NCBI GenBank assembly: GCA_049644865.1
Contig: JBARSV010000006.1
Span: forward strand, 1-29,679
Length of the DNA stretch: 29,679 nucleotides
Source of the DNA: JAPUDQ01 sp049644865
GTDB taxonomy: Bacteria > Patescibacteriota > Saccharimonadia > Saccharimonadales > Saccharimonadaceae
Reading direction: 5' to 3'
The position numbers and the translations under genes were made by a program. A model generated the notes under the pieces. The model was not told where the DNA came from and made no database searches. It saw only the letters and a program-made list of their open reading frames with translations. Positions 21,001-29,679 of the stretch are shown here, piece by piece (within the stretch, counting starts at the first letter, position 1; each line of letters starts with the position of its first letter).

Positions 21001-21173
21001 ATCCTGCGAAAAATAAGCAACTGGCACAAGTTGCAGAGCAAATAGCATCAAACTCGGTGGATACATCGACATTAAAAGTAAGGGAACCCCTCGTAAACGA
21101 AGATGGATTAGAAGAAATCTATATTGATGTGAGAGGCAACCTCCACCATACAAAAACAGATACAAGTAGTTGA
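18006..21173 (+). CDS. membrane-anchored VirD4/TraG/HerA-type ATPase
   Basis: This protein has 1055 residues. One transmembrane helix lies at 4-26, then a conserved alpha/beta region (about 80-380) as in the large ATPases common in CPR genomes. The P-loop domain follows: GQTGTGKS (419-426), FAFIDPHGDS (443-452), Walker B YVDEFQNF (Asp672, Glu673) and a sensor-like LILANQF. The order matches type IV secretion coupling proteins and HerA/TraG relatives that move DNA or protein across the membrane. The C-terminal 270 residues (about 785-1055) are polar, low in hydrophobics and probably disordered. The GTG start is coupled to the preceding gene. Its stop is 2 bp from the stop of the convergent gene. 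No relaxase is present, so a chromosomal secretion or DNA-handling role is more likely than a conjugative plasmid. Confidence 0.85.
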   Translation: MVGGIFIAIFLTAVFIGGVVAIAYLQYRNILREAKNYERGLKMIPFLIHLPPPSNDIDGGGRDERDVTEEVLSQAQVMYNIIASTATRGFKSHIFGQRHIAFEIVATKGTISYYLAIPHVMTELVQQAVAAAYPSARLEEVEEHNIFSKTGKVSGTIGGELVLKKQYAYPIATFQDSKRDAMRALLNSMTVASREDGIGLQILIRPAPEGWAKNALSVASNIRKNKGVKTGLAGAAVAPKDLLEALWKAPESSEAKPEDKQLTNLEQATIESIEEKTRYPAYEVLIRVVASSNTSARSQGLLKNLVASFSLFDAPGKNGFKFNAARDIEQFISAYIFRFFPQDVRMNVLNSVELATIFHLPDQNNIPTSQVQRQSTKQVDGPNVVLEEGFLLGYNVYRGIKKEIRLGAKDRRRHLYMIGQTGTGKSGFLVNIALQDMLDGKGFAFIDPHGDSVEQLMGMVPKERVEDVIYFNPSDMDNPVGLNLFEFETPDQRDFLVQEAIAMLYRLYDPGHTGIIGPRYEHWFRNAALTIMSDPNGSSFIDIPQVFNDNEFAKEKLKYVTDQTVLDFWNKEMAQTSDYHKSEVLGWFVSKFGAFLSNEMMRNIIGQTRSGFNLRDIMDNKKILLVNLSKGKTGELNSQLLGMIFVMKFQAAAMGRADIAEDQRIDFSLYVDEFQNFATDSFESILSEARKYRLSLILANQFMTQLTDKIREAIIGNVGTIISGRIGTTDAELMVKRFQPTFDVEDLTRLPNYETITSVMINDAPSAPFSMSLIPPLGNPNPQLADALKRLSAAKFGRARGEVEREIFARLRAGDDARDQRRKEFIGGDSDKVKSTGPAANTGSSFLDEWLAKRRESSNTAKPVNSVQASSVDQTLSQKSHNTDILQTTDMSASNSSMDNIVAEGEPRDSTEPTHTNSVRYDRTNELESPFMNTSAEQADAIRKSFLPHPMVKAQTDERLNTLQSQGIGSQITFGDDRPTTNSTAPSEKDKRQINDALDPAKNKQLAQVAEQIASNSVDTSTLKVREPLVNEDGLEEIYIDVRGNLHHTKTDTSS

Positions 21174-21175
21174 GC

Positions 21176-21616
21176 TTACGACCAACGACCGCGAGATAAT
21201 GCTTTAGCGTAGTCAATAATACAACCTATGCTCCACCCTAGTGCGTAGGAAGCCACCGGTTCAAATCCGGTTAATACATAACCGTATTTCTTTGCAACGA
21301 CATATAAGGTGATAGTTACTAAGATGCTGGCTATTGCACCCATGATGAGTGGGATGGGGCGAGCAATGGTCGAAGACATCGCATCAGTTATTGATTCAAC
21401 TACTGGTATATGGACAATTCTGCTAAAAATCCGCATCACAGAAGGCATGTCGTTCTGTAAGTGTAGTAAGCTAGTTCGAGTTGAGCGGATTGAATTACGT
21501 CGGCTCATGCGAGGACTATGATGTGTCTGGTTATGTGGGGTACTGTCATCGATCACTTTGTGCTGTCGCTTGTTAATTACTCGTGATGCAAGGCCGTGCA
21601 TGGTAGATATTGCCAT
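21176..21616 (-). CDS. small two-span membrane protein
   Basis: This 146-residue protein has a basic, Ser/Asn-rich N-terminal region up to about residue 50. Two hydrophobic segments follow, about 87-106 (IPLIMGAIASILVTITLYVV) and 116-133. The start has AGGAGG at good spacing and lies 15 bp after the stop of the 532-residue surface-protein gene, so both form one operon. It is convergent with the ATPase with no room for a terminator. No family is recognised; a role beside the surface protein is plausible. Confidence 0.7.
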   Translation of the reverse strand: MAISTMHGLASRVINKRQHKVIDDSTPHNQTHHSPRMSRRNSIRSTRTSLLHLQNDMPSVMRIFSRIVHIPVVESITDAMSSTIARPIPLIMGAIASILVTITLYVVAKKYGYVLTGFEPVASYALGWSIGCIIDYAKALSRGRWS

Positions 21617-21631
21617 GTCAAATTCCTCCTA

Positions 21632-23230
21632 TTATTGAGCTCCATTAAATTCTCTTCTAATCTGTCGCAGCTCATAACTTAACTGCTGCGCCCGAGCGTA
21701 TAGAAATGCCACTATCAGAAAGACGGACAGTCCAGTCAACAAGGTTATAGGCGTGGTTGTCATAGGGAGTTGCTCAGTAATGACTTCGACGATCTTAGGA
21801 GCAGGGGTCTCGACAGGTACCGAGATGCTGTTCCCAAATGTTATTGTTGAGAGAGAATCGTAAGAGGAGGGCGTGCCAATATTGCGCGCGATCGCAGGTA
21901 TGTTATCTAAAATTTTCATTGTGAATGTACGGGTGACGTTGCCGCCCGGAGGAATTTCGATTGTTTTCCATTCCAATTTTTTGTCCTGGACAGAGTAATC
22001 TGCGCCGCCGTTATCGAGGATTGTAGCATATTCCAGCCCGTCATTAATTATGATGGAAACTGACGTTACGATTGGTGTATCAGCCATGTTTGTTACATGA
22101 GCAGCATACTGTAATCTATCGCCGGCACGTGCTTGCATCGTCTCTCCGTGCGTAACATTTTGAGTTAAGTTGATAACACTGAGACTTCGTGCAATTTTTT
22201 CGCTGCATTCTGTATCTTTGTACCACAAGGAGGGGTCGTTAGGACAAGGTTGGCATTCTTTATCTACGGCGATGAGATCAGGTTTGGTGGAACAACCTTG
22301 CTCACTCGCGATAGCGAATACTGTCGTGCAGCTCCGAGAACCGGCAGCTTGCGTTGCAAAAGCGACACTAGCATAATATGTGCCTGATTGCTGTATCTGC
22401 ATTTCTCCTGATGACAATATGCCGTTTGATGTCGGCCGAACTGTTTTTTTAGTAATGATTTTCCCATCTGAATAATCCCCCCGTACAACGAATGTCCGCT
22501 CTTCATTGTTTGGGGATGGCTGAGGTACTGTCAATGAAAAACGTGTGCGATCAATCTGGTTGACGATGATAGTTTCACAGTTATTGATTGGTGAATGGCT
22601 GGTGGGGGTTGACAGGGTGATGGTGGCAGGGCTAGGGTTAGGGGTTCGCTTTGTTAAGAGGTTGCCGCTTGATTTAATGATTGCAAATTCTCCTACTTGG
22701 TGTGAATGGCCTAAATAAACAGTATAACGTGTGCCGTGTTGTTTGCTCCACTCAGATGTATCATAGAGTGTCAGAGGACGTGAATATACTACCGTATTGC
22801 TGCTAATATGTGTGGCAATTTCTTTTTGTGCCAGGCTAAATAATGGTTGGCGATTCCATAAGCGCCAACCATTATCTTCTCCATTGATCGCTACGGAATT
22901 GATTGTTGTCTCGCGTGACGCCTCGATGTCCTCACGGTTAATTCCTAGTGATGTTACCAATTGTTTTACCGTGCTCGTTTGGCTGTCATATGCCCGCAAA
23001 AAGTCATTCAGTGTGCTCGCACCCCCTGGCACAATGTCGCCAAAGGCTGTTCCGTTGACGGATTGCACTGGTGCAAATACGATAAGTAATTGGACCATAA
23101 TCGCTGCGACAGTGGCGATAAGACTAACCCTCCTAAGTTTCGTCTCATTCTTGAGACGAAGAGCATAATGACCCACCTGCTCGATCAGCGACGGGGAATA
23201 CGAAAGCCCAAGGACTATTTTTCGAAACAT
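21632..23230 (-). CDS. large surface-exposed membrane protein with beta-repeat domain
   Basis: This protein has 532 residues. A basic N-terminus is followed by a hydrophobic anchor at about 38-58. A long Ser/Thr-rich extracellular region contains a Cys-rich segment (CSTKPDLIAVDKECQPCPND, then DTEC). A domain with the pattern RAGDRLQYAAHVTNMADTPI and IPPGGNVTRTFTMKI (about 375-470) resembles the DUF11/conserved-repeat Ig-like fold of surface proteins. A second hydrophobic segment lies at about 490-512, before a basic cytoplasmic tail. Two anchors would place the bulk outside. CPR cells rely on envelope proteins for host contact, but this role is inferred. AGGAGA precedes the ATG. Confidence 0.8.
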   Translation of the reverse strand: MFRKIVLGLSYSPSLIEQVGHYALRLKNETKLRRVSLIATVAAIMVQLLIVFAPVQSVNGTAFGDIVPGGASTLNDFLRAYDSQTSTVKQLVTSLGINREDIEASRETTINSVAINGEDNGWRLWNRQPLFSLAQKEIATHISSNTVVYSRPLTLYDTSEWSKQHGTRYTVYLGHSHQVGEFAIIKSSGNLLTKRTPNPSPATITLSTPTSHSPINNCETIIVNQIDRTRFSLTVPQPSPNNEERTFVVRGDYSDGKIITKKTVRPTSNGILSSGEMQIQQSGTYYASVAFATQAAGSRSCTTVFAIASEQGCSTKPDLIAVDKECQPCPNDPSLWYKDTECSEKIARSLSVINLTQNVTHGETMQARAGDRLQYAAHVTNMADTPIVTSVSIIINDGLEYATILDNGGADYSVQDKKLEWKTIEIPPGGNVTRTFTMKILDNIPAIARNIGTPSSYDSLSTITFGNSISVPVETPAPKIVEVITEQLPMTTTPITLLTGLSVFLIVAFLYARAQQLSYELRQIRREFNGAQ

Positions 23231-23256
23231 TGTGTTGTTTGTTTTATGTCTCCTAT

Positions 23257-23285
23257 TCTATAAATAGCATAACTATTATGTTCAA
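23257..23285 (-). promoter_or_regulatory. promoter of the surface-protein operon
   Basis: On the minus strand TTGAAC (23285-23280), a 17-bp spacer and TATAGA (23262-23257). It is back to back with the gyrB promoter, the two -35 boxes being 19 bp apart. Confidence 0.6.
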
Positions 23286-23304
23286 TGCAAGCATTTTGTG
23301 TCGT

Positions 23305-23333
23305 TTGCGTGAACTATAGCTTTTCGCTATAAT
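23305..23333 (+). promoter_or_regulatory. promoter of gyrBA
   Basis: TTGCGT (23305-23310), a 17-bp spacer and TATAAT (23328-23333). Transcription starts near 23340. Confidence 0.75.
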
Positions 23334-23351
23334 AGAAGCATTGTAAATAGT

Positions 23352-23367
23352 CCGCTCACGCGAGCGG
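23352..23367 (+). promoter_or_regulatory. hairpin in the gyrB leader
   Basis: CCGCTC/GAGCGG with an ACGC loop lies between the transcription start and the GAGGGAG ribosome site (23376-23382). It may tune translation or stability; no more can be said. Confidence 0.45.
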
Positions 23368-23389
23368 TTATAAGCGAGGGAGCAACAGA

Positions 23390-25378
23390 GTGGCCAAACA
23401 AACAGGCGCGTCGACCTATGACGCAAGTCAAATCCAAGTGCTCGAAGGTCTCGAGCCAGTTCGTAAACGTCCTGGTATGTATATCGGGAGTACCGGCTAT
23501 GACGGGGTGCACCATCTTATCAAAGAAATTGCCGATAACTGTGTCGACGAAGCGATCGCCGGCTTCGCGACGTTTGTCGAAATTGTACTGCTCGCTGATG
23601 GCGGTTGCCGCGTGACCGATGATGGACGCGGTATTCCTGTCGATAAACACCCCAAGACAGGCGTTAGCACACTTGAGACAGTCCTGACAGTACTGCATGC
23701 CGGTGGTAAGTTTGGCGGCGGAGGTTATAAGGTGTCGAGTGGTCTGCACGGTGTCGGATCAAGCGTCGTGAACGCACTATCGACCAAGATGATTGCTGAA
23801 GTGGTCAAAGACGGTCAACTCTATAGTATTGAATTCGCTACCGGCATGCCCCAGGGGCCGCTCAAAAAAGTTGGTCCGACCGATCGTCCACAAGGCACAA
23901 GTATCACGTTTTACCCCGACCCAACTATCTTTAAGGAGACGGTTGATTTTGATTACCAGTGGGTACTGAGTTATCTGCGTCACCAAGCTTATCTGACGAA
24001 GGGTATAAAGGCGAAGGTTGAAGATGAGCGGACTGGCGAGCGCTATGCCTTTTATTTTGAGGGTGGTATCCAGAGCTACGTCAAACACCTCAATATTGGC
24101 AAAGATGTCGTCGACGATGATATCTTCTATGTCGAACGCGCAGTCGAAGATAGCATGGTGGAAGTCGCCATACAATACAACGAGGGCTTTACCGAGACGG
24201 TCAAAGCCTTTGCAAACAACGTCTACAACCCTGAGGGTGGTATGCATCTTGTCGGCTTTCGCTCGGCTATGACGCGGGTTATCAACGATTATGCTCGTAA
24301 AACCGGTCTTTTGAAGGAAAAAGAAGAGAATTTGACGGGTGATGATATCCGCGAGGGGCTCACCGCGATCATCCTCGTGAAGCTACCCGATCCGCAGTTT
24401 GAAGGTCAGACCAAAAACAAACTCGGTAACCCTGAAGTTCGTCGCTACGTTGAGCAGGTCATGAACGAGTACTTTGCCTACTATCTCGATGAGCACCCGG
24501 CGATTGCCAAGAAGATCGTGGGCAAAGCTACGCTAGCAGCGCGGGCGCGCAAAGCAGCCCGGGCCGCACGCGACAATATACTGCGCAAAGGCGCACTTGA
24601 CGGCCTCAACTTGCCGGGTAAGCTAGCTGACTGTTCAAACAAAGATCCGAAGCAGTGCGAACTCTACATCGTCGAGGGTGATTCGGCTGGCGGGTCGGCC
24701 AAGAGCGGTCGTGATAGTAAGACTCAGGCAATTTTGCCACTGCGTGGTAAAGTGCTCAATGTCGAACGAGCCCGTCTCGACCGTATGCTCCATAACAACG
24801 AGATCGTGAGCCTCATCAAGGGCATGGGGGTCGGTATCGGTGATCAGTTCGACATCGGCGGCTTGCGCTACGATCGTATCATTATCATGACCGATGCTGA
24901 TGTCGACGGTAGTCACATCGCGACACTTCTCATGACGTTTTTCTTCCGCTATATGAATGAGGTTGTCGCTGGTGGTCATGTCTACTTGGCAAAACCGCCA
25001 CTTTTTCTGATCAAACTCGGCAACAACAAGCGCGAGTATGCTTACAACGAAGAAGAGCTTGAGACTCGTCTGCGCGCACTCAAAGAAGAGCGGGTAGCGC
25101 GCGGCACAAAAATTGATGAGAACGAATCGCTTATCAAGCAAGCTGGGCTCAACGAATCATCGTTGCAGCGCTACAAGGGTCTGGGTGAGATGGATGCCTC
25201 GCAGTTGTGGGACACCACTATGAACCCAGAAAACCGAGTACTGGTGCAGGTTAAGATCGAAGATGCCGAACGGGCCGATGCGATATTCACGAAGCTGATG
25301 GGTGATGAAGTCTCGCTTCGCAAAAACTTTATCCAATCACGTGCCAAAGATCTAACACTAGAGGAACTGGATGTCTAA
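23390..25378 (+). CDS. gyrB: DNA gyrase subunit B
   Basis: GyrB is the ATPase subunit of the enzyme that introduces negative supercoils. The 662-residue protein has the GHKL ATPase domain (EIADNCVDEAIAGFA, DDGRGIPVDKH, GLHGVGSSVVNALS), the transducer region, and the TOPRIM domain with EGDSAGG (Glu429) and TDADVDGSH (Asp502, 504, 506). QRYKGLGEMDASQLWDTTM near the end is typical. Length is that of Gram-positive-type GyrB, without the E. coli insertion. The GTG start has GAGGGAG at 23376-23382. It overlaps gyrA by 8 bp. The gyrase box in the partner supports gyrase over topoisomerase IV. Confidence 0.97.
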   Translation: MAKQTGASTYDASQIQVLEGLEPVRKRPGMYIGSTGYDGVHHLIKEIADNCVDEAIAGFATFVEIVLLADGGCRVTDDGRGIPVDKHPKTGVSTLETVLTVLHAGGKFGGGGYKVSSGLHGVGSSVVNALSTKMIAEVVKDGQLYSIEFATGMPQGPLKKVGPTDRPQGTSITFYPDPTIFKETVDFDYQWVLSYLRHQAYLTKGIKAKVEDERTGERYAFYFEGGIQSYVKHLNIGKDVVDDDIFYVERAVEDSMVEVAIQYNEGFTETVKAFANNVYNPEGGMHLVGFRSAMTRVINDYARKTGLLKEKEENLTGDDIREGLTAIILVKLPDPQFEGQTKNKLGNPEVRRYVEQVMNEYFAYYLDEHPAIAKKIVGKATLAARARKAARAARDNILRKGALDGLNLPGKLADCSNKDPKQCELYIVEGDSAGGSAKSGRDSKTQAILPLRGKVLNVERARLDRMLHNNEIVSLIKGMGVGIGDQFDIGGLRYDRIIIMTDADVDGSHIATLLMTFFFRYMNEVVAGGHVYLAKPPLFLIKLGNNKREYAYNEEELETRLRALKEERVARGTKIDENESLIKQAGLNESSLQRYKGLGEMDASQLWDTTMNPENRVLVQVKIEDAERADAIFTKLMGDEVSLRKNFIQSRAKDLTLEELDV

Positions 25379-27914
25379 TATGAACGAAGATGATGTAAAA
25401 AACACTACCAATGATGAGACTGACGTGGCAGAGGTCATCGAGCCAGTCCAGACGCACTCACGCAGCCTCGAGCATCGGACAGTTGAAAACGTTATGGAGG
25501 ACAACTTCCTCCGTTACTCAATGAGCGTTATTATCGATAGGGCACTGCCTGATGTGCGTGATGGGCTCAAGCCGGTTCACCGACGTATTTTGTATACGAT
25601 GGGCGAGCAAGGCTTACGACCAGGCGGTAAGTTCGCCAAGTCAGCTCGTATTGCCGGTGAAGTGATGGGTAAGTACCACCCGCACGGTGACTCAAGTATC
25701 TATGATTCAATGGTCCGCCTCGCACAAGACTGGGTCATGCGCTATCCGCTTGTGCAAGGGCAGGGTAACTTTGGTTCAATGGATGGTGACCCAGCCGCTG
25801 CTAGCCGATATACTGAAGCTCGACTTGGACGAGCTGGCAACGAATTGTTGACCGATCTCGAGAAGGAGACGGTTGATTTTCGCGATAACTACGATGGGAG
25901 TGAGCAGGAGCCAGTCGTTTTGCCGGCCAAACTGCCAAATCTCCTCTTGAACGGTCAAGTTGGTATCGCGGTCGGTATGGCGACGAGTATCCCGACACAC
26001 AACCTCAGCGAACTCGTCGATGCGACGATTGAGCTGATTGATAATCCAGAGGCAAGTCTCGATGATCTCTTGAAGCACGTCAAAGGTCCTGATTTTCCGA
26101 CGGGAGCAATCGTGTACGGTGGTGCGCCGATGCGTCAAGCCTATGCAACCGGTCGTGGTAGTGTGATGATCCGGGCTGTTGCAGAGATAGAAGAGACAAA
26201 GAAAGGTCGTCACCAGATAGTCGTGACGCAGATGCCATATGCTGTCAATAAAGCAACGCTTGTGGAAAAGATAGCTGAACTCTACAAGGAAAAGAAGATC
26301 AATATTGCCGACCTTCGTGATGAAAGTGCTCGTGGTAATATTCGCATCGTTATTGAACTCAAGAAAGATTCGTATCCGAAGAAAGTACTTAACCAACTCT
26401 ATAAATTGACACCGCTGCAAACCAGCTTCCACTACAATATGCTAGCGTTGATTGACGGCATACAGCCACGTATTCTTGGCCTGCATGAGATATTGAGCGA
26501 GTTTATCAAACATCGCCAAGTTGTCGTTCGTCGTCGAACTGAGTTTGAGCTTCGCAAAGCTCGTGAACGGGCGCACATCCTTGAGGGCTACAAAATTGCG
26601 CTTGATCACATCGACGAAGTGATCAAGACGATCCGGGCCAGCAAGACGCAAGAAGAAGCCGAAGCGGCATTGATCGAGAAATTCAAACTCAGCGAAATTC
26701 AGGCAAAAGCTATCCTTGCTATGCAACTCCGACGCCTCACCGGCTTAGAGCGGCAAGCAATCGAAGATGAACTAGCTGAATTACTGAAAATGATAGGCGC
26801 ACTCGAGAAGATATTGGCCGATGAGAAGGAGATTCTCAGGGTTATCAAAGAAGAGTTACTCGAGATGAAAGACAAGTACGGCGATGAACGTCGCAGTCAG
26901 ATCATCGACCATGAACTGGGCAAATTTAGCGATGAAGAACTTATCCCTGAACAAGACGTCGTTGTGTTACTCACTACAGAAAATTACATCAAAAGAACTT
27001 TGATTACTGACTACCGACGACAGCATCGTGGCGGCAAAGGTAAGCGCGGTATGACGACGAAAGAGCTTGATGTCATCGATCAATTAGTGACACTGTCGAC
27101 CCATGACTGGCTACTATTCTTTACGAACAAGGGTCGAGTCTTCCGACTCAAAGCATATGAGGTGCCAGCTGCCGGATTGCAGGCCAAGGGTGTGGCTGCG
27201 GTCAACCTGCTACAACTGCAGCCAGAGGAGCGTATCACGTCACTTGTCGGCATCCGTAAGAACGATACTGGCGAGGGATATCTGTTTATGGCAACCACGA
27301 ACGGTACTGTAAAAAAGACATCGTTAAAGGATTACAGTAATATTCGTCAGACTGGTCTGATAGCGATTAACCTCGACGATGGTGATGAGCTACGCTGGAT
27401 TCGTCAGAGTAGCGGTGAAGACGAGGTCGTGATCTCTACTGCGATGGGACAGGCTATCAGGTTTAAAGAAGCTGATGCTCGACCGATGGGTCGTTCAGCT
27501 CGTGGGGTTCGCGGTATTCGCTTGCGCCCACAAGACAAGGTGGTCGGCATGGACCTCGCAGCAAATGATCCCAATCTTCTTGTGATGAGTGAAAAGGGCT
27601 ACGGCAAGATTACCAAAGTCACCAACTTCCCAACTCACAAACGAGGAGGAGTCGGTATCAAGGCAGCAGTTGTGACAGCTAAGACGGGTAACCTCATAAC
27701 CGTTAAGTCGCTAGCGCCTGACGATACAGAGGTAATCATGATCTCGACCAAGGGCCAGACAATTCGCGTCGGGCTCAAGGATATCCCGACGCTCGGCCGG
27801 ACAACTCAGGGTGTTCGGGTCATGCGTCTCAACGATGACGACAGCGTGGCGTCGACAGGATTGATACAAGAACAGCCAGCTAGTGAAGGAGACGACGAAA
27901 GCGATGAGAGCTAG
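25371..27914 (+). CDS. gyrA: DNA gyrase subunit A
   Basis: GyrA cuts and rejoins DNA in the gyrase tetramer. The 847-residue protein has a 40-residue acidic N-terminal extension, then VENVMEDNFLRYSMSVI. The quinolone-determining region KYHPHGDSSIYDSMV keeps the Ser and Asp linked to drug sensitivity. The catalytic Tyr is Tyr147 in ASRYTEARL. The C-terminal beta-pinwheel begins with the gyrase box QHRGGKG (from residue 551), which is needed for DNA wrapping and separates GyrA from ParC. The tail is acidic (EGDDESDES). The start overlaps the gyrB stop, and the end overlaps the next gene. Confidence 0.97.
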   Translation: MSNMNEDDVKNTTNDETDVAEVIEPVQTHSRSLEHRTVENVMEDNFLRYSMSVIIDRALPDVRDGLKPVHRRILYTMGEQGLRPGGKFAKSARIAGEVMGKYHPHGDSSIYDSMVRLAQDWVMRYPLVQGQGNFGSMDGDPAAASRYTEARLGRAGNELLTDLEKETVDFRDNYDGSEQEPVVLPAKLPNLLLNGQVGIAVGMATSIPTHNLSELVDATIELIDNPEASLDDLLKHVKGPDFPTGAIVYGGAPMRQAYATGRGSVMIRAVAEIEETKKGRHQIVVTQMPYAVNKATLVEKIAELYKEKKINIADLRDESARGNIRIVIELKKDSYPKKVLNQLYKLTPLQTSFHYNMLALIDGIQPRILGLHEILSEFIKHRQVVVRRRTEFELRKARERAHILEGYKIALDHIDEVIKTIRASKTQEEAEAALIEKFKLSEIQAKAILAMQLRRLTGLERQAIEDELAELLKMIGALEKILADEKEILRVIKEELLEMKDKYGDERRSQIIDHELGKFSDEELIPEQDVVVLLTTENYIKRTLITDYRRQHRGGKGKRGMTTKELDVIDQLVTLSTHDWLLFFTNKGRVFRLKAYEVPAAGLQAKGVAAVNLLQLQPEERITSLVGIRKNDTGEGYLFMATTNGTVKKTSLKDYSNIRQTGLIAINLDDGDELRWIRQSSGEDEVVISTAMGQAIRFKEADARPMGRSARGVRGIRLRPQDKVVGMDLAANDPNLLVMSEKGYGKITKVTNFPTHKRGGVGIKAAVVTAKTGNLITVKSLAPDDTEVIMISTKGQTIRVGLKDIPTLGRTTQGVRVMRLNDDDSVASTGLIQEQPASEGDDESDES

Positions 27915-28326
27915 CATTGCCTACTTGGTCGCGCCTGTACTGGGATTTTTGTTTGCCCAGACAATCAAGTACACACTTGCTTCTCGACGTGACAAGAATT
28001 GGCGACAGTTCTTTCGCTCCGGCAGTATGCCAAGTAGTCATACAGCGGTAGTAGTAGGCTTGTCGACAGCCATCTATGCCCACGAGGGGTTCTCAGCGTT
28101 GTTTTCGATCGCAGCGGTGCTAACCATGATAACCATCTATGATGCCTTGGTAGCACGACGATCAATTGGTGAACAGGGTGCAGCGCTGGTGCGACTCATA
28201 GAGAAATCGCCGTTTGCCAAAGATCCGTTGCCTAAAGTTGCTCTTGGCCATAAACCTAAAGAAGTTGTAGCTGGTGCTGTCCTCGGCGGTGTCATTGGTA
28301 TAATCGTTGCGTTTTTTATAACGTAA
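27904..28326 (+). CDS. DUF212 (YuiD-like) divergent PAP2-family membrane protein
   Basis: This 140-residue membrane protein has the acid-phosphatase-like motif GSMPSSHTAVVVGL (about 46-59), the DAxxARRSIGEQG block and HKPKEVVAGAVLGGVIGI near the C-terminus. Together these are the DUF212 signature, a shortened relative of PAP2 phosphatases. Three to four hydrophobic segments are seen. Activity on lipid or undecaprenyl phosphates is possible but not shown for the family. ATG 27904 is chosen, with AAGGAG about 12 nt upstream; it overlaps the gyrA end by 11 bp, so it is read from the gyrase operon. Confidence 0.85.
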   Translation: MRASIAYLVAPVLGFLFAQTIKYTLASRRDKNWRQFFRSGSMPSSHTAVVVGLSTAIYAHEGFSALFSIAAVLTMITIYDALVARRSIGEQGAALVRLIEKSPFAKDPLPKVALGHKPKEVVAGAVLGGVIGIIVAFFIT

Positions 28327-28353
28327 GTTGCCACTTAAATCTGATAAAAGGTG

Positions 28354-28382
28354 TTGACACGGCTCGCTGAAGAGCGTAGAAT
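28354..28382 (+). promoter_or_regulatory. rRNA operon promoter
   Basis: Consensus TTGACA (28354-28359), a 17-bp spacer and TAGAAT (28377-28382). Transcription starts near 28389, about 250 nt before the mature 16S. Confidence 0.85.
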
Positions 28383-28388
28383 GGGCAA

Positions 28389-29679
<1,291 letters not shown>

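Noticed and set aside
21255..21271. T-arm-like sequence ACCGG-TTCAAAT-CCGGT
   Set aside because: There is no matching acceptor stem, D arm or anticodon arm around it, and it lies in a coding region on the other strand.

Overview
The window looks like chromosome from a Candidatus Saccharibacteria (TM7, Patescibacteria/CPR) genome. The strongest evidence is the partial 16S rRNA at the right edge: the 530-loop region reads GCCGCGGTCATACG instead of the usual GGTAATACG, and the downstream GAGTTGCGTAGGCGG stretch is of the kind I associate with TM7. Compact housekeeping genes with overlapping starts, a short tmRNA and several start codons lying just downstream of a -10 hexamer also fit. This is inferred from memory; no search was run.

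Layout. 1-500: an unresolved stretch with a possible frameshifted small gene. 515-1096: a membrane-anchored protein (-). 1174-2052: an IS1595/ISXO2-type insertion sequence with a frameshifted transposase. 2098-2174: tRNA-Val(GAC). 2190-2531: palindromes, then a T-box-like leader ending in an intrinsic terminator that faces a small membrane gene and thrS. 2555-6579: a close-packed run of small membrane protein, thrS, HAD nucleotidase, alkyltransferase-like protein and miaA. 6693-8929: a winged-helix/nucleotidyltransferase protein, a metal-site-degenerate MBL-fold protein, rpmB and an M50 membrane protease. 8930-9489: a structured RNA (possibly 6S), then a tRNA-Pro(GGG) locus surrounded by decayed copies of itself and small palindromes. 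9501-10777: two Nudix-type genes, the second fused to RNase HI. 10823-11188: rnpB. 11239-12287 (-): infC-rpmI-rplT, with infC probably starting at AUA. 12410-12531: a MITE-like inverted-repeat element. 12560-14062 (-): comM. 14128-14519 (-): ssrA (tmRNA). 14612-16568: a GH5 glucanase-like gene and a YdcF/DUF218 gene. 16569-17060: a promoter and large hairpins with no recognised product. 17061-21173: a membrane protein, a proline-rich protein and a 1055-residue membrane-anchored secretion/conjugation-type ATPase. 21176-23230 (-): a large surface protein and a small membrane protein, convergent with the ATPase. 23390-28326: gyrB-gyrA-DUF212. 28354 to the end: the rRNA promoter, a leader carrying an extra copy of the 16S 5' end, and partial 16S with an enlarged V1 helix.

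How the genes relate. Most of the window is translation and nucleic-acid housekeeping: aminoacylation, tRNA modification and processing, ribosome rescue, initiation factor and ribosomal proteins, gyrase and rRNA. comM and the secretion-type ATPase with its membrane/surface neighbours are the parts most plausibly linked to DNA uptake or the cell envelope. The most unusual signals are in RNA and non-coding DNA: the duplicated 16S 5' end, the tmRNA T-loop, the T-box-like thrS leader, the tRNA-Pro relic array and the MITE-like element.
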